The translations under genes and the position numbers were made by a program. Shown here one piece after another: positions 8,757 to 17,001 of a DNA stretch of 64,000 nucleotides. The notes below the pieces were generated by a model that saw only the letters and a list, made by a program, of their open reading frames with translations, was not told where the DNA came from and ran no database searches. Positions within the stretch are counted from its first letter, which is position 1, and every line of letters begins with the position of its first letter. The stretch is from Burkholderiales bacterium (GTDB taxonomy: Bacteria; Pseudomonadota; Gammaproteobacteria; Burkholderiales; Burkholderiaceae_C): the NCBI GenBank assembly GCA_947377275.1, contig CANCFV010000005.1:1-64000 (forward strand), in the 5' to 3' direction.

Positions 8757-10310
8757 TCAAGCGCCGTTGATGCGGATCCAGGTGGTCTTGAGCTCGGTGT
8801 ATTTGTCGAGCGCGTGCAGCGATTTGTCGCGCCCATTGCCCGACTGCTTGACGCCGCCAAAAGGCACGGTGATGTCGTCTTCGTCGTATTGGTTGACGTG
8901 CACCGTGCCCGCCTTGAGCGCGCGGGCCACGCGGTGCGCGCGGTCGATGTGGCCGCTCCACACACTGGCTTGCAGGCCATAGGCCGAATCGTTGGCCAGG
9001 GCAATGGCCTGGGCCTCGTCGGCAAAGCGGATCACGCTGAGCACCGGGCCAAAGATCTCTTCTTGCGCGATGCGCATGTCGTTGCGGACCCCATCAAACA
9101 CCGTGGGCGTGACGTACTGCCCGCCAGTGTCTTGCAAGACCTGGGTGCCACCGGCCACGCAACGTGCGCCGTCTTGATGCCCCGCTTCGATGTAAGACAG
9201 CACTGTGCGCGTCTGGCCTTCATCGACCAGCGCCCCCATGGTGGTGGACGGGTCGAACGGGTCACCGGGCTGATGGTGCGCGGCTTGGGCCACCACGCGG
9301 GCCACCACCTCGTCGGCCACCGACTCGTGAACCAGCAAACGCGAAGGCGCGTTGCACGACTCGCCCTGGTTGAAGAACAAAGCACTGGCAGCGGTCTCAG
9401 AAGCGCGGGCGATGTCGTCCACATCGTCGAACACGATGAAGGCCGACTTGCCACCCAGCTCGTTGAACACCCGCTTGAGGTTGCTTTGCCCGGCGTACAT
9501 CAGCATCTGGCGGCCCACGCGGGTCGAGCCTGTGAAGCTGATGGCGTCCACGTCCACGTGCAGTGCCAAGGCTTGTCCGGCCTCGTGGCCCAGGCCGGGC
9601 ACCACGTTGAACACGCCCGGGGGCAGGCCGGCTTTCAGCGCCAGCTCGCCCAGGCGCAGTGCGCTCAAGGGTGATTTTTCAGAGGGCTTGAGGACCACGC
9701 TGTTGCCCATGGCCAGGGCCGGCCCCAGCTTCCAGGCGGCCATGATCATGGGGTAGTTCCAGGGCACGATGGCGGCCACCACGCCCACAGGCTCACGTTG
9801 GATCAAGGCCAAGGCAGTGCGGGCCGTGGGTGCGATCTCGTCATACACCTTGTCGATGGCCTCGGCGTACCACTGGATGCAGCGGGCGGCGGCAGGCACG
9901 TCCACGCTGAGGCTGTACTGGATGGGCTTGCCCATGTCGAGGGTTTCGAGCAGCGCCAGCTCGTCTTTGTGCTGGGTGATCAGTTCGGCAAAACGGCGCA
10001 GCACGCGTTTGCGCTCGGCCGGCGGCTGGTGGGCCCAACGCCCGTCTTCAAAGGCGACGCGGGCCGAGCGCACGGCCGCGTCCACATCCGCCGCTTGGGC
10101 CCGGGCCACATCCACAAGCCAGCGCCCATCGATGGGCGAGTGGCAGGCCAGCGTCTGCCCGTCTTGCGCGGCCACGCGCTGGCCACCGATCAAGGCGCGG
10201 CCATCGATGCGGCCCTCGGCGATCAAGGCGTCGGCGCGGTCACGCCAAATGCGGGCTTGGGGGCTGCCAGGCCGCTCGCCTGATGTGCTCCACGGGTGTG
10301 CTGCGTTCAT
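8757..10310 (-). CDS. puuC: Gamma-glutamyl-gamma-aminobutyraldehyde dehydrogenase (PuuC-type)
   Basis: NAD(P)-dependent aldehyde dehydrogenase of 517 residues. In the Puu pathway it oxidises gamma-glutamyl-gamma-aminobutyraldehyde to gamma-glutamyl-GABA in the cytoplasm. Visible landmarks are the NAD-binding VPWNYP and KPSEKSP segments, FTGSTRVG, the general-base glutamate in NELGGKS, the catalytic cysteine in NQGESCNAPSR, and EEIFGPV. The PuuC assignment rests on length, close family resemblance and the puuA, puuB, puuD and pot genes in the same window. On its own the family also includes other betaine- and amino-aldehyde dehydrogenases. It lies downstream of the iron uptake operon, separated by 75 bases. 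Confidence 0.85.
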   Translation of the reverse strand: MNAAHPWSTSGERPGSPQARIWRDRADALIAEGRIDGRALIGGQRVAAQDGQTLACHSPIDGRWLVDVARAQAADVDAAVRSARVAFEDGRWAHQPPAERKRVLRRFAELITQHKDELALLETLDMGKPIQYSLSVDVPAAARCIQWYAEAIDKVYDEIAPTARTALALIQREPVGVVAAIVPWNYPMIMAAWKLGPALAMGNSVVLKPSEKSPLSALRLGELALKAGLPPGVFNVVPGLGHEAGQALALHVDVDAISFTGSTRVGRQMLMYAGQSNLKRVFNELGGKSAFIVFDDVDDIARASETAASALFFNQGESCNAPSRLLVHESVADEVVARVVAQAAHHQPGDPFDPSTTMGALVDEGQTRTVLSYIEAGHQDGARCVAGGTQVLQDTGGQYVTPTVFDGVRNDMRIAQEEIFGPVLSVIRFADEAQAIALANDSAYGLQASVWSGHIDRAHRVARALKAGTVHVNQYDEDDITVPFGGVKQSGNGRDKSLHALDKYTELKTTWIRINGA

Positions 10311-10385
10311 GTTTGGCTCCTGCCCCGATGCGGGTGCGTCCCTGGTGATCGTTCAATGTAAAGCACCTCGAACCGCTGCGCACCT

Positions 10386-10751
10386 TCAGCCGCACATGGC
10401 CGCACAAGCAAAGGCCAATGGCCACAGGCCCGACACACCCAGCAAACCGACCATGCCCAAGCGGCGCGCCCACCGCAAGCTGGCGCCGGGCCACTGGTTC
10501 ATGAGCAGCACCAACACCCAGCCCCACAGCATCCACGATGACAGCGTGACGAGCAGCGCCGCAACCCAACCCGCCGTGTAGGTGAGCGCCATCAGCTGAA
10601 GCAGCATGACGCCGCCCAGCTTGAGCTGCGCAAGGCTCAGCGATCGGCCTGAAGTCGGCTCCCCCCACGCGCGGGTGGGCGTGGTCTGTGCCAGTGCGCA
10701 CAGTGCCGTGAGGGACGCCAAGGAAGCGCACAGGGCGAGCCACTCGTTCAT
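10386..10751 (-). CDS. DUF3325-like small membrane protein of the iron operon
   Basis: A 121-residue hydrophobic protein with three or four predicted membrane helices (for example LGGVMLLQLMALTYTAGWVAA). Size and position resemble DUF3325 proteins, which accompany TonB receptors and PepSY proteins in siderophore loci; their function is unknown. The start is the ATG (MNEWLALC) that overlaps the stop of the preceding gene by four bases; the longer tracked ORF is an upstream extension. As the last gene of the Fur-type operon it is expected to be induced by iron limitation. Confidence 0.65.
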   Translation of the reverse strand: MNEWLALCASLASLTALCALAQTTPTRAWGEPTSGRSLSLAQLKLGGVMLLQLMALTYTAGWVAALLVTLSSWMLWGWVLVLLMNQWPGASLRWARRLGMVGLLGVSGLWPLAFACAAMCG

Positions 10752-11557
10752 GTCGACAACACCCCGGCGTTGATGGCTTGCCGGTGGCTGCTGCGGGCAC
10801 GCCAGCCAGCATGAACCACGAGGCAGGCACACAGCCCCGCAGCCACATGCCATTGCGGCAACCCGGACTTCAGCGCCAAGCCTGCATACCCCAAGCCAGC
10901 CGTGAGGCCCAAAGCCAAGGCCGTGCGCGGCATCCAGTTTTGCAAGGTGGCTGCGGGCAGGCCGAGCCAAAAAGCGATCAGCAAACCAGCCATGCCCGAC
11001 GAACGCGCAGGCTCTGAGCCGACCACGTGGGCGAGCCGAAACGACTCACAAGCGGCCACCCCAGCGAGATGGAACGACCAGTACCTCGGCTCACACAGCC
11101 AAGCACGTGCCCACTGGCCCATGCGGCGGGTGAACGCGGGTTCGCTGCGCACCGTGCTCGGCCCGGCGCTGCCCTTCGCGACCCTGCGGGATGGCACGCT
11201 CGCACGCACGCGTTCTGGCCCCACAAAGCGCGCAAGCGCCACGCAAGCCACGCCCACCAAGGCCATGCCCATCGACACCCACCCGGTCAGGGCAGCGCCC
11301 TTGAACCCGCCGATGAGGCCCGCGCTCCACAACAAGCCAGCAGTCAGATACAAGCTGCCGCGCCACAAGCTGGCAGCGCGCAAGGACGCGCCGGCGACGG
11401 CCGACAGCAACACCCACAAAAGCAGAAACAACCAGACGGTCCATGTGGCTCGCCCTGCCAGTGACGGCAGCCAGCCAGGCGCCCACCATTGCGCGAGCGC
11501 CACCAGAGTCAGCGCAGCCGGCAAGGTCGCGTGCAAGGACAAATAAAACCGATGCAT
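10748..11557 (-). CDS. Predicted membrane protein, iron operon, unknown function
   Basis: A 269-residue membrane protein that I do not recognise. It shows about seven hydrophobic helices in two groups separated by a basic, cytoplasmic-looking loop at about residues 108-145 (PERVRASVPSRRVAK). It occupies the place where small DUF3649-type membrane proteins often sit in siderophore operons, but it is much larger. The spacing (26 bases after the PepSY gene, four-base overlap with the next gene) shows it belongs to the same transcription unit. A role in reductive iron release or siderophore handling is inferred from context only. Confidence 0.6.
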   Translation of the reverse strand: MHRFYLSLHATLPAALTLVALAQWWAPGWLPSLAGRATWTVWLFLLLWVLLSAVAGASLRAASLWRGSLYLTAGLLWSAGLIGGFKGAALTGWVSMGMALVGVACVALARFVGPERVRASVPSRRVAKGSAGPSTVRSEPAFTRRMGQWARAWLCEPRYWSFHLAGVAACESFRLAHVVGSEPARSSGMAGLLIAFWLGLPAATLQNWMPRTALALGLTAGLGYAGLALKSGLPQWHVAAGLCACLVVHAGWRARSSHRQAINAGVLST

Positions 11558-11582
11558 ACAGGTACAGCTTCTTCAAACTCAA

Positions 11583-12692
11583 TCAGACGGGCGCCTGCCC
11601 AGCCACACGCCGCTGCTGCCTTGAATCCAGCCAGATCAAGGTGCCAGAGATGGACAACCACGCGGGCGTCATCCCCAAGACAAAGTACAAGCACTTGAGC
11701 GCCAGGCCGCCCTGGTCACCAAAGTGCAAAGGCTCCATCAGCCCATTGACCTTCGACCAAAACCCACCGGCTCGCGGGTCAATCACGGCGAGCTGGGCGC
11801 CGGTGGCCGCGTTGAGCTCCACCTTGGCGGTGCTCATCATGTGGCCCTGCAAGCCCCCGGCAAAGCTGACCCGCGCAGATGCCCGCCCCCAAGCCCGCAA
11901 GGACACCTGACGCACCTCCAAACCGGGTATGGCGCGCTGGGCGGCCGCTTGCAGATCGTCCAGGGGCAACATGGCCACTTGGCGTCCTTCGTTCTTGGCA
12001 GGCGCCTGAGCCGACACGCTGCGAGAAGGGGTGCTGACATACCGGAAGGTCTGCTCGAACAAGGGCGCCAAACCCATCCAGGCCCCGGTGACGGCAATCA
12101 AGATGTGAAAGCCCAGGCCCCAGATGCCCGCCGACTTGTGCAGGTCTGACATCACCAACCGGAAACTGCGTCCCCAACGCAATGTGAACAGCTCCGCCAA
12201 GATCTTTCGGTGGATGACGACACCGGTGGCGATCAACACCAGCATCACGACGCCCAAAAATCCCACGATCCACCGGGGGCCAAAAAACAGGAACACGTGC
12301 AGCATGCGCAGGTACTGGCCCAACTGGCTGTCAACCGGCCCCAGCACCTCGCCGGTGTCCGCACGCACGGCCACCTTGAGGCGCTGCTCGGCGGCGGCGC
12401 CTGGCTCGCGCAACCAAGCGAAATAGGCCGGGCTGATCGCATCCGGCGGCACGATGGTCTCCACCATGGCGCCTGGGTAGGCCAGCTCAAGCCGATGCAA
12501 GACCACGCTCAAAGACACCGCTTGAGCGGCCCTGGGCAGTTGGGCCAGCGAAGGGTTCGCCCACCGGTCGATCTCGCCCTTGAAGACCACCACCGAGCCC
12601 GAGAAGCACACGACGAACAACAACAATCCGGTGACGATGCCGGCCCATGAGTGCAACACAAACAGGCGGCTCAAGCTACGTTGACTGACCAT
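11583..12692 (-). CDS. PepSY-associated transmembrane protein (PiuB-like)
   Basis: Inner-membrane protein of the PepSY_TM family, often encoded beside ferric-siderophore receptors and proposed to reduce imported iron complexes. The 369-residue product begins with RLFVLHSWAGIVTGLLLF, the usual first helix with a conserved histidine. It has further helices near FFGPRWIVGFLGVVMLV and DLHKSAGIWGLGFHILIAVTGAW, with histidines suited to heme binding, and a last helix before the C-terminus. I chose ATG 12692 over the tracked TTG at 12704. It follows the receptor gene by eight bases. Confidence 0.85.
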   Translation of the reverse strand: MVSQRSLSRLFVLHSWAGIVTGLLLFVVCFSGSVVVFKGEIDRWANPSLAQLPRAAQAVSLSVVLHRLELAYPGAMVETIVPPDAISPAYFAWLREPGAAAEQRLKVAVRADTGEVLGPVDSQLGQYLRMLHVFLFFGPRWIVGFLGVVMLVLIATGVVIHRKILAELFTLRWGRSFRLVMSDLHKSAGIWGLGFHILIAVTGAWMGLAPLFEQTFRYVSTPSRSVSAQAPAKNEGRQVAMLPLDDLQAAAQRAIPGLEVRQVSLRAWGRASARVSFAGGLQGHMMSTAKVELNAATGAQLAVIDPRAGGFWSKVNGLMEPLHFGDQGGLALKCLYFVLGMTPAWLSISGTLIWLDSRQQRRVAGQAPV

Positions 12693-12700
12693 GACGGGGC

Positions 12701-14854
12701 TCAAAAATAGTACGTCGCGGCAACGCTCACGCTGCGTGGCGCCGCTGGCGAGACCACATTGGCGTTGATCGCCCCATCGTAATAAGCCTTGTTGAACACA
12801 TTCTTCACCCCTGCATTGAGGCGGTAGTTGTCACCCGTGTAGCTGATGGTGGCATCGCCCACGAAGTACGAGGGCAGGCTGAAGCTGTACGAGCCCTTCT
12901 GCTCGCTCACATAACGCCCGCCCAAGCCCACGGTGACGCTGGGCAGCTGGGGCAATTTGTAGGTGGCCCAGAGTGTGGCCGTGTGCCGAGGGGTCAAGTT
13001 GAGGGGCTTGCCCACAATGGATGCGTCGTTGTCGCGGGTGACTTCAGACTGGGTGAAGGTGTATGCCGCCGTGAGCTTCCAGCTGCTGGGCAAGTCCAGC
13101 CCCATCTCCAGCTCCAGGCCTTTGGCCCGCTGCTCCCCGGTTTGCACGCTGAACCCGACGTTCGCCTGGTCAGCGGTCGTCACGTTCTGGCGCGTCAGGC
13201 TGTAAACCGCCAGCGAGCCGGTCAGGTGACGGTTTGGCGCTTCGTACTTCAGGCCACCCTCCCATTGACGCCCCGTTTCCGGCACGAAAGGCTTGCCCGC
13301 ATGGCTGAGCCCCGACACCGGCAGGAAGGACTCCCCGTAGCTGGCGTACGTTGACCACCCCTTGGCGAACTCGTAGACCACGCCCGATGACGCCGTCGTG
13401 GCCTTGTCCTTTTGCGTCGTGGTGACGCCGGTCAGGCGGTCTTCGGTTTGGTTGTCTGACCAGTCATGGCGCAGGCCCAGCAAGGCGGTCCACCCCGGCG
13501 CAAACTTGATTTGATCCTGCCCATACAGACCCGCGACCTGGAGCCTGGAAGGCGCGTCACTGCTCATGTTGGCAGGACAAGTGGCTTGCACGCCATAGAC
13601 AGGGTTGTACAAATTCAAGGCGGCGATCTGGCACTTGCGCGTGGCCAGCCGCTCCTCGCTGGTGCGCAGGTCCAGCCCGGTGACCAGGCGATGCTGCATG
13701 TCCAGCGCCGCAAAGCGGGTCAGCAAGGACGTGTCGGTGGCCAGGATGCTGTCGTCCATGTATTGGCGCGTGGCCATCCGGTTCTGCAAACGCCCATTGG
13801 CTTGCAAGGTGCCGTTGGAGACGAAATTGCCCGTTCCGCTTTGGCTCTCGTAGCGGACGTTCTGACGCAAGGTCTGGCTTGCCGAAAGCCGGTGCTCCAA
13901 CGAATAGCCCAGTGAGCCGCCGGTGATGTTGTAGGGCCCAAAGCTGGGCTCTCCGGTGTACAGCGTGGTCGATAGTTTGCCGTTGGCATTGGGCAGCACG
14001 GTCCCGTAAGGCGTGATGCCCTGCTGGCGCAGCCATTCGCGGTGTGAGTACGTGGCAAAAACCACCAGATCGGTGCGGGGCCCCACGTCAATCGACAACG
14101 ACGGTGCCAGCCACTGATCTTTGCTGTAAACAAAGCGGGTCGGGTCGTCACTCTGAGACACCAAGGTGTTGATGCGCAACGCCGTCTTGCCCGACGCGGA
14201 CAAGGGCTTGTTCATGTCGGCTGTCAACGTGCGCAAACCAAAGCTGCCCACCTCTAAGCCAAGCTCATTGAAGGCCTCATTTCTCGGGCGCTTGCTGACC
14301 GCATTGACCAGCCCCCCCGGCTGCACCTGGCCATACAGCACCGAGGCAGAGCCTTTGAGCACCTCGATTCGATCGTAGCCATAGGGTTGCAAGCGGGCCC
14401 ACATGCCCGGGCTGCGAACCAGGCCATCGACCAAGATCGACTCGGTCGAGCGAAAGCCCCGGATGTTGATGTCGTCAAACCCTCGACGCCCGTAATTGAC
14501 GGGGCTCACGCCCGCCACCGTCTGCAAGGCTTGCTGCAGGTTGTTGACTTGGCGCGTGGCCATCTGCTCACTGGTGACCACACTCACCGATTGCGGTGTT
14601 TCAAGGCGACGCATCGGGGCCTTGCCCGCGGTTTCCGCCTCGACAGGCGCAAATCCCAGGTCCTTTGCCACCTGGGCCTCGATGTGCACCTCCTGCAACT
14701 GCACCGCGCCATCCACCCGATCTTGCGACGCAGCAGCCCCGGGCGAGATGGGCACGCTGGCCTGCGCATGAACGGCGGTCGAAAAGCACAGTGTCAAGGG
14801 CGCCAAGATGGCAGACGACGCTCGAAACGCATGGAGTAATTGCTCGCGAAACAT
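12701..14854 (-). CDS. TonB-dependent siderophore receptor
   Basis: Outer-membrane receptor of 717 residues for a ferric siderophore. It has a signal peptide ending near AVHAQA, and a plug domain starting around PQSVSVVTSEQM with LQQALQTVAGVSPVNYGRRGFDDINIRGF. The rest is a beta-barrel, ending in the C-terminal aromatic motif SVAATYYF. The plug sequence fits the FhuA/FpvA-like siderophore subfamily; the ligand cannot be named. It heads a four-gene operon, and a Fur-box-like palindrome lies about 70 bases upstream, so iron repression is likely. No siderophore synthesis genes are seen nearby, so use of an exogenous siderophore is possible. Confidence 0.93.
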   Translation of the reverse strand: MFREQLLHAFRASSAILAPLTLCFSTAVHAQASVPISPGAAASQDRVDGAVQLQEVHIEAQVAKDLGFAPVEAETAGKAPMRRLETPQSVSVVTSEQMATRQVNNLQQALQTVAGVSPVNYGRRGFDDINIRGFRSTESILVDGLVRSPGMWARLQPYGYDRIEVLKGSASVLYGQVQPGGLVNAVSKRPRNEAFNELGLEVGSFGLRTLTADMNKPLSASGKTALRINTLVSQSDDPTRFVYSKDQWLAPSLSIDVGPRTDLVVFATYSHREWLRQQGITPYGTVLPNANGKLSTTLYTGEPSFGPYNITGGSLGYSLEHRLSASQTLRQNVRYESQSGTGNFVSNGTLQANGRLQNRMATRQYMDDSILATDTSLLTRFAALDMQHRLVTGLDLRTSEERLATRKCQIAALNLYNPVYGVQATCPANMSSDAPSRLQVAGLYGQDQIKFAPGWTALLGLRHDWSDNQTEDRLTGVTTTQKDKATTASSGVVYEFAKGWSTYASYGESFLPVSGLSHAGKPFVPETGRQWEGGLKYEAPNRHLTGSLAVYSLTRQNVTTADQANVGFSVQTGEQRAKGLELEMGLDLPSSWKLTAAYTFTQSEVTRDNDASIVGKPLNLTPRHTATLWATYKLPQLPSVTVGLGGRYVSEQKGSYSFSLPSYFVGDATISYTGDNYRLNAGVKNVFNKAYYDGAINANVVSPAAPRSVSVAATYYF

Positions 14855-14924
14855 GAAGATCCCAAAAGAAGTAGGTGGCTGCCGCTGCCCACGCCTTGAG
14901 CGTCGATCCAGCCTGCCCGCATCT

Positions 14925-14945
14925 TAACGCGAATGATTCGCATTT
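14925..14945 (-). promoter_or_regulatory. Fur-box-like operator
   Basis: The centre GCGAATGATTCGC is a perfect 6-1-6 palindrome. On the minus strand the surrounding TGCGAATCATTCGCG follows the 7-1-7 TGATAATnATTATCA plan of a Fur box. It lies 70 bases upstream of the siderophore receptor and about 95 bases upstream of the divergent ParA gene. Confidence 0.65.
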
Positions 14946-15039
14946 GCAACCGTTCATGTCTGCATCGGCCGAGCCGGGGCGGTCGAGGCGGCCAACGCTT
15001 GCGCCACAATGTGGCCCTTTACCCACCCAGGAGGACACC

Positions 15040-15660
15040 ATGCCGGTGATCGTGATCGCCAATCCCAAGGGCGGCGTGGGCAAATCCACGCTGTCGAGCA
15101 ACATCGCGGGCCACCTGGCTCGGCAGGGTCATGTCGTGATGCTGGGCGATGTCGACAAACAGCAGTCCTCGCGGCTGTGGCTGCAACTGCGCCCCGCGCA
15201 CCTGCCGACCATCCAAAGCTGGGACATCACCGAGGACCACATCGCGCGTCCGCCCAAAGGCACGACGCACGTGGTGCTCGACACCCCGGCCGGCCTGAGT
15301 GGCCCGGGCCTGGAGGCCGTGATGAAGCTGGCCGACAAGGTGGTGGTGCCACTGCAAGCCAGCGTGTTTGACATCTACGCCACGCAAAGCTTTTTGACAG
15401 AGCTGACGCAACGCCGCAAAGCCGGCAAGGTGCAGCTGGGCGTGGTGGGCAACCGCATCAAAGACCACACCAAGGCCACCGAGCACCTACAGGCCTTTTT
15501 GGACACGCTCGACGTGCCGCTGCTGACCCTGCTGCGCGACACCCAGAACTACGCGCACCTGGCCGCGCACGGCCTGAGCCTGTGGGATGTCCCTGCCGCC
15601 AAGGTCGAAAAAGACCTGGCCCAGTGGGCGCCCCTGCTAAGCTGGTTGCACCCCACCTGA
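15040..15660 (+). CDS. ParA/MinD-family ATPase
   Basis: A 206-residue P-loop ATPase with the deviant Walker A motif NPKGGVGKST at its N-terminus and a Walker A' segment (GDVDKQQSS). HVVLDTPAG matches Walker B. The true start is ATG 15040, preceded by a strong AGGAGG with 5-base spacing; the tracked ORF starts too early. Such short ParA-like proteins position or segregate cargo. No ParB, parS or obvious cargo is adjacent, so the cargo is unknown. It is followed 19 bases later by puuB, with no evident functional link. Confidence 0.85.
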   Translation: MPVIVIANPKGGVGKSTLSSNIAGHLARQGHVVMLGDVDKQQSSRLWLQLRPAHLPTIQSWDITEDHIARPPKGTTHVVLDTPAGLSGPGLEAVMKLADKVVVPLQASVFDIYATQSFLTELTQRRKAGKVQLGVVGNRIKDHTKATEHLQAFLDTLDVPLLTLLRDTQNYAHLAAHGLSLWDVPAAKVEKDLAQWAPLLSWLHPT

Positions 15661-15679
15661 AGCCACACCGCCCTTGTCC

Positions 15680-16981
15680 ATGAGTGCCCCTGCCGCTTCG
15701 ACCGACCCCAAGGCGCACGCGCCCTCGTACTACGCCGCCTCCAGCCTGCCCCAGCCCGATCGCCCCGCCTTGCAAGGCAGCGTGCAGGCCGATGTCTGCA
15801 TCATTGGCGCGGGCTACACGGGCTTGTCATCGGCCTTGCACCTGGCCGAAGCCGGCTTCAAGGTCGTGGTGCTGGAAGCCGCCCGCGTGGGATGGGGCGC
15901 CTCGGGGCGCAACGGCGGCCAGTTGGTGCACAGCTATTCGCGTGACATCGACGTGATCGAAGCCCGCCACGGCCAAGCCGCAGGCAAAGCTTTGGGCGGC
16001 ATGGCCTTTGAAGGCGCCCGCATCATCAAAGAGCGCATCGCCCAATACAACATCGACTGCCACTTCAAGCCCGGCGGCCTGTTCACCGCCTTGAGCGACA
16101 AGCAGGTGCGCCAGCTCGAACACCACAAAGCCCTGTGGGAGGCCCATGGTCACACCGAGCTTGAACTACTCGACGCCGCAGCCACCGAACGCGCCGTGGG
16201 CAGCCGCCGCTACAAAGCCGGCCTGCTGGACCACAGCACAGGCCATGTCCACCCCTTGCGCCTGGCCCAGGGTGAAGCCGCCGCCTTTGAAAGCCTGGGC
16301 GGCGTGATCCATGAGATGTCGAGCGTGACGCGCATCGACCGCGGCACCACGGCCACCGTGCACACGGCCCTGGGCCAAGTGCAGGCGCGCTTCGTGATCG
16401 TGGCCTGCAACGCCTACATTGGCGACCTGGAGCCCCAACTGGCCGCGCGATCCATGCCCTGCGGCTCCCAGGTCATTGCCACCGAACCGCTGGGCGAGCG
16501 CTTCCCCGAAATCTTGCCCAACGATGTGTGCGTCGAAGACAGCAACTTTTTGCTGGACTACTTCCGTTTGTCCAAGGACCGACGCCTTTTGTATGGCGGC
16601 GGCGTAATCTACGGCGCGCGCGACCCGGCCCACATCGAGGCCATCATCCGACCCAAGCTGCTCAAAACCTTCCCGCAGCTGCAAGGCGTGCGCATTGACC
16701 ACGCCTGGACGGGCAACTTCTTGCTCACCCTCACGCGCCTGCCCGAGGTGGGTCGCTTGTCGCCCAACATCTACTACTCTCAAGGCTGCTCAGGCCATGG
16801 CGTGACCTTCACGCACCTGATCGGCCGCGTGCTGAGCGAGGCCATCCGGGGCCAGGCCCAGCGCTTCGACGCCTTTGCCAATTTGCCCCACTACCCCTTC
16901 CCGGGTGGGCGCCTGCTGCGCGTGCCGCTCACGGCCTTGGGCGCGGTGTACTACGACCTGCGCGACAAGCTGGGCATCTGA
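15680..16981 (+). CDS. puuB: Gamma-glutamylputrescine oxidoreductase (PuuB-type FAD enzyme)
   Basis: FAD-dependent amine oxidase of the DAO family, 433 residues. In the Puu pathway it oxidises gamma-glutamylputrescine to the aldehyde that PuuC consumes. The N-terminal dinucleotide-binding motif is clear (DVCIIGAGYTGLSSALHLAE), with VGWGASGRNGGQ typical of PuuB-like enzymes and the C-terminal FAD contact YSQGCSGHGV. I used ATG 15680 rather than the TTG at 15674. It is separated from puuC by the iron operon and the ParA gene, and from puuA/puuD by two signalling genes. The family also contains other amine oxidases, so the symbol rests partly on context. Confidence 0.85.
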   Translation: MSAPAASTDPKAHAPSYYAASSLPQPDRPALQGSVQADVCIIGAGYTGLSSALHLAEAGFKVVVLEAARVGWGASGRNGGQLVHSYSRDIDVIEARHGQAAGKALGGMAFEGARIIKERIAQYNIDCHFKPGGLFTALSDKQVRQLEHHKALWEAHGHTELELLDAAATERAVGSRRYKAGLLDHSTGHVHPLRLAQGEAAAFESLGGVIHEMSSVTRIDRGTTATVHTALGQVQARFVIVACNAYIGDLEPQLAARSMPCGSQVIATEPLGERFPEILPNDVCVEDSNFLLDYFRLSKDRRLLYGGGVIYGARDPAHIEAIIRPKLLKTFPQLQGVRIDHAWTGNFLLTLTRLPEVGRLSPNIYYSQGCSGHGVTFTHLIGRVLSEAIRGQAQRFDAFANLPHYPFPGGRLLRVPLTALGAVYYDLRDKLGI

Positions 16982-17001
16982 GCCCGCCCGTCGCCTGGCC
17001 C

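Noticed and set aside
10386-14945. Iron operon as a recent mobile insertion between puuC and puuB
   Set aside because: No transposase, integrase, tRNA, terminal repeats or composition shift are visible; only the gene order suggests it.
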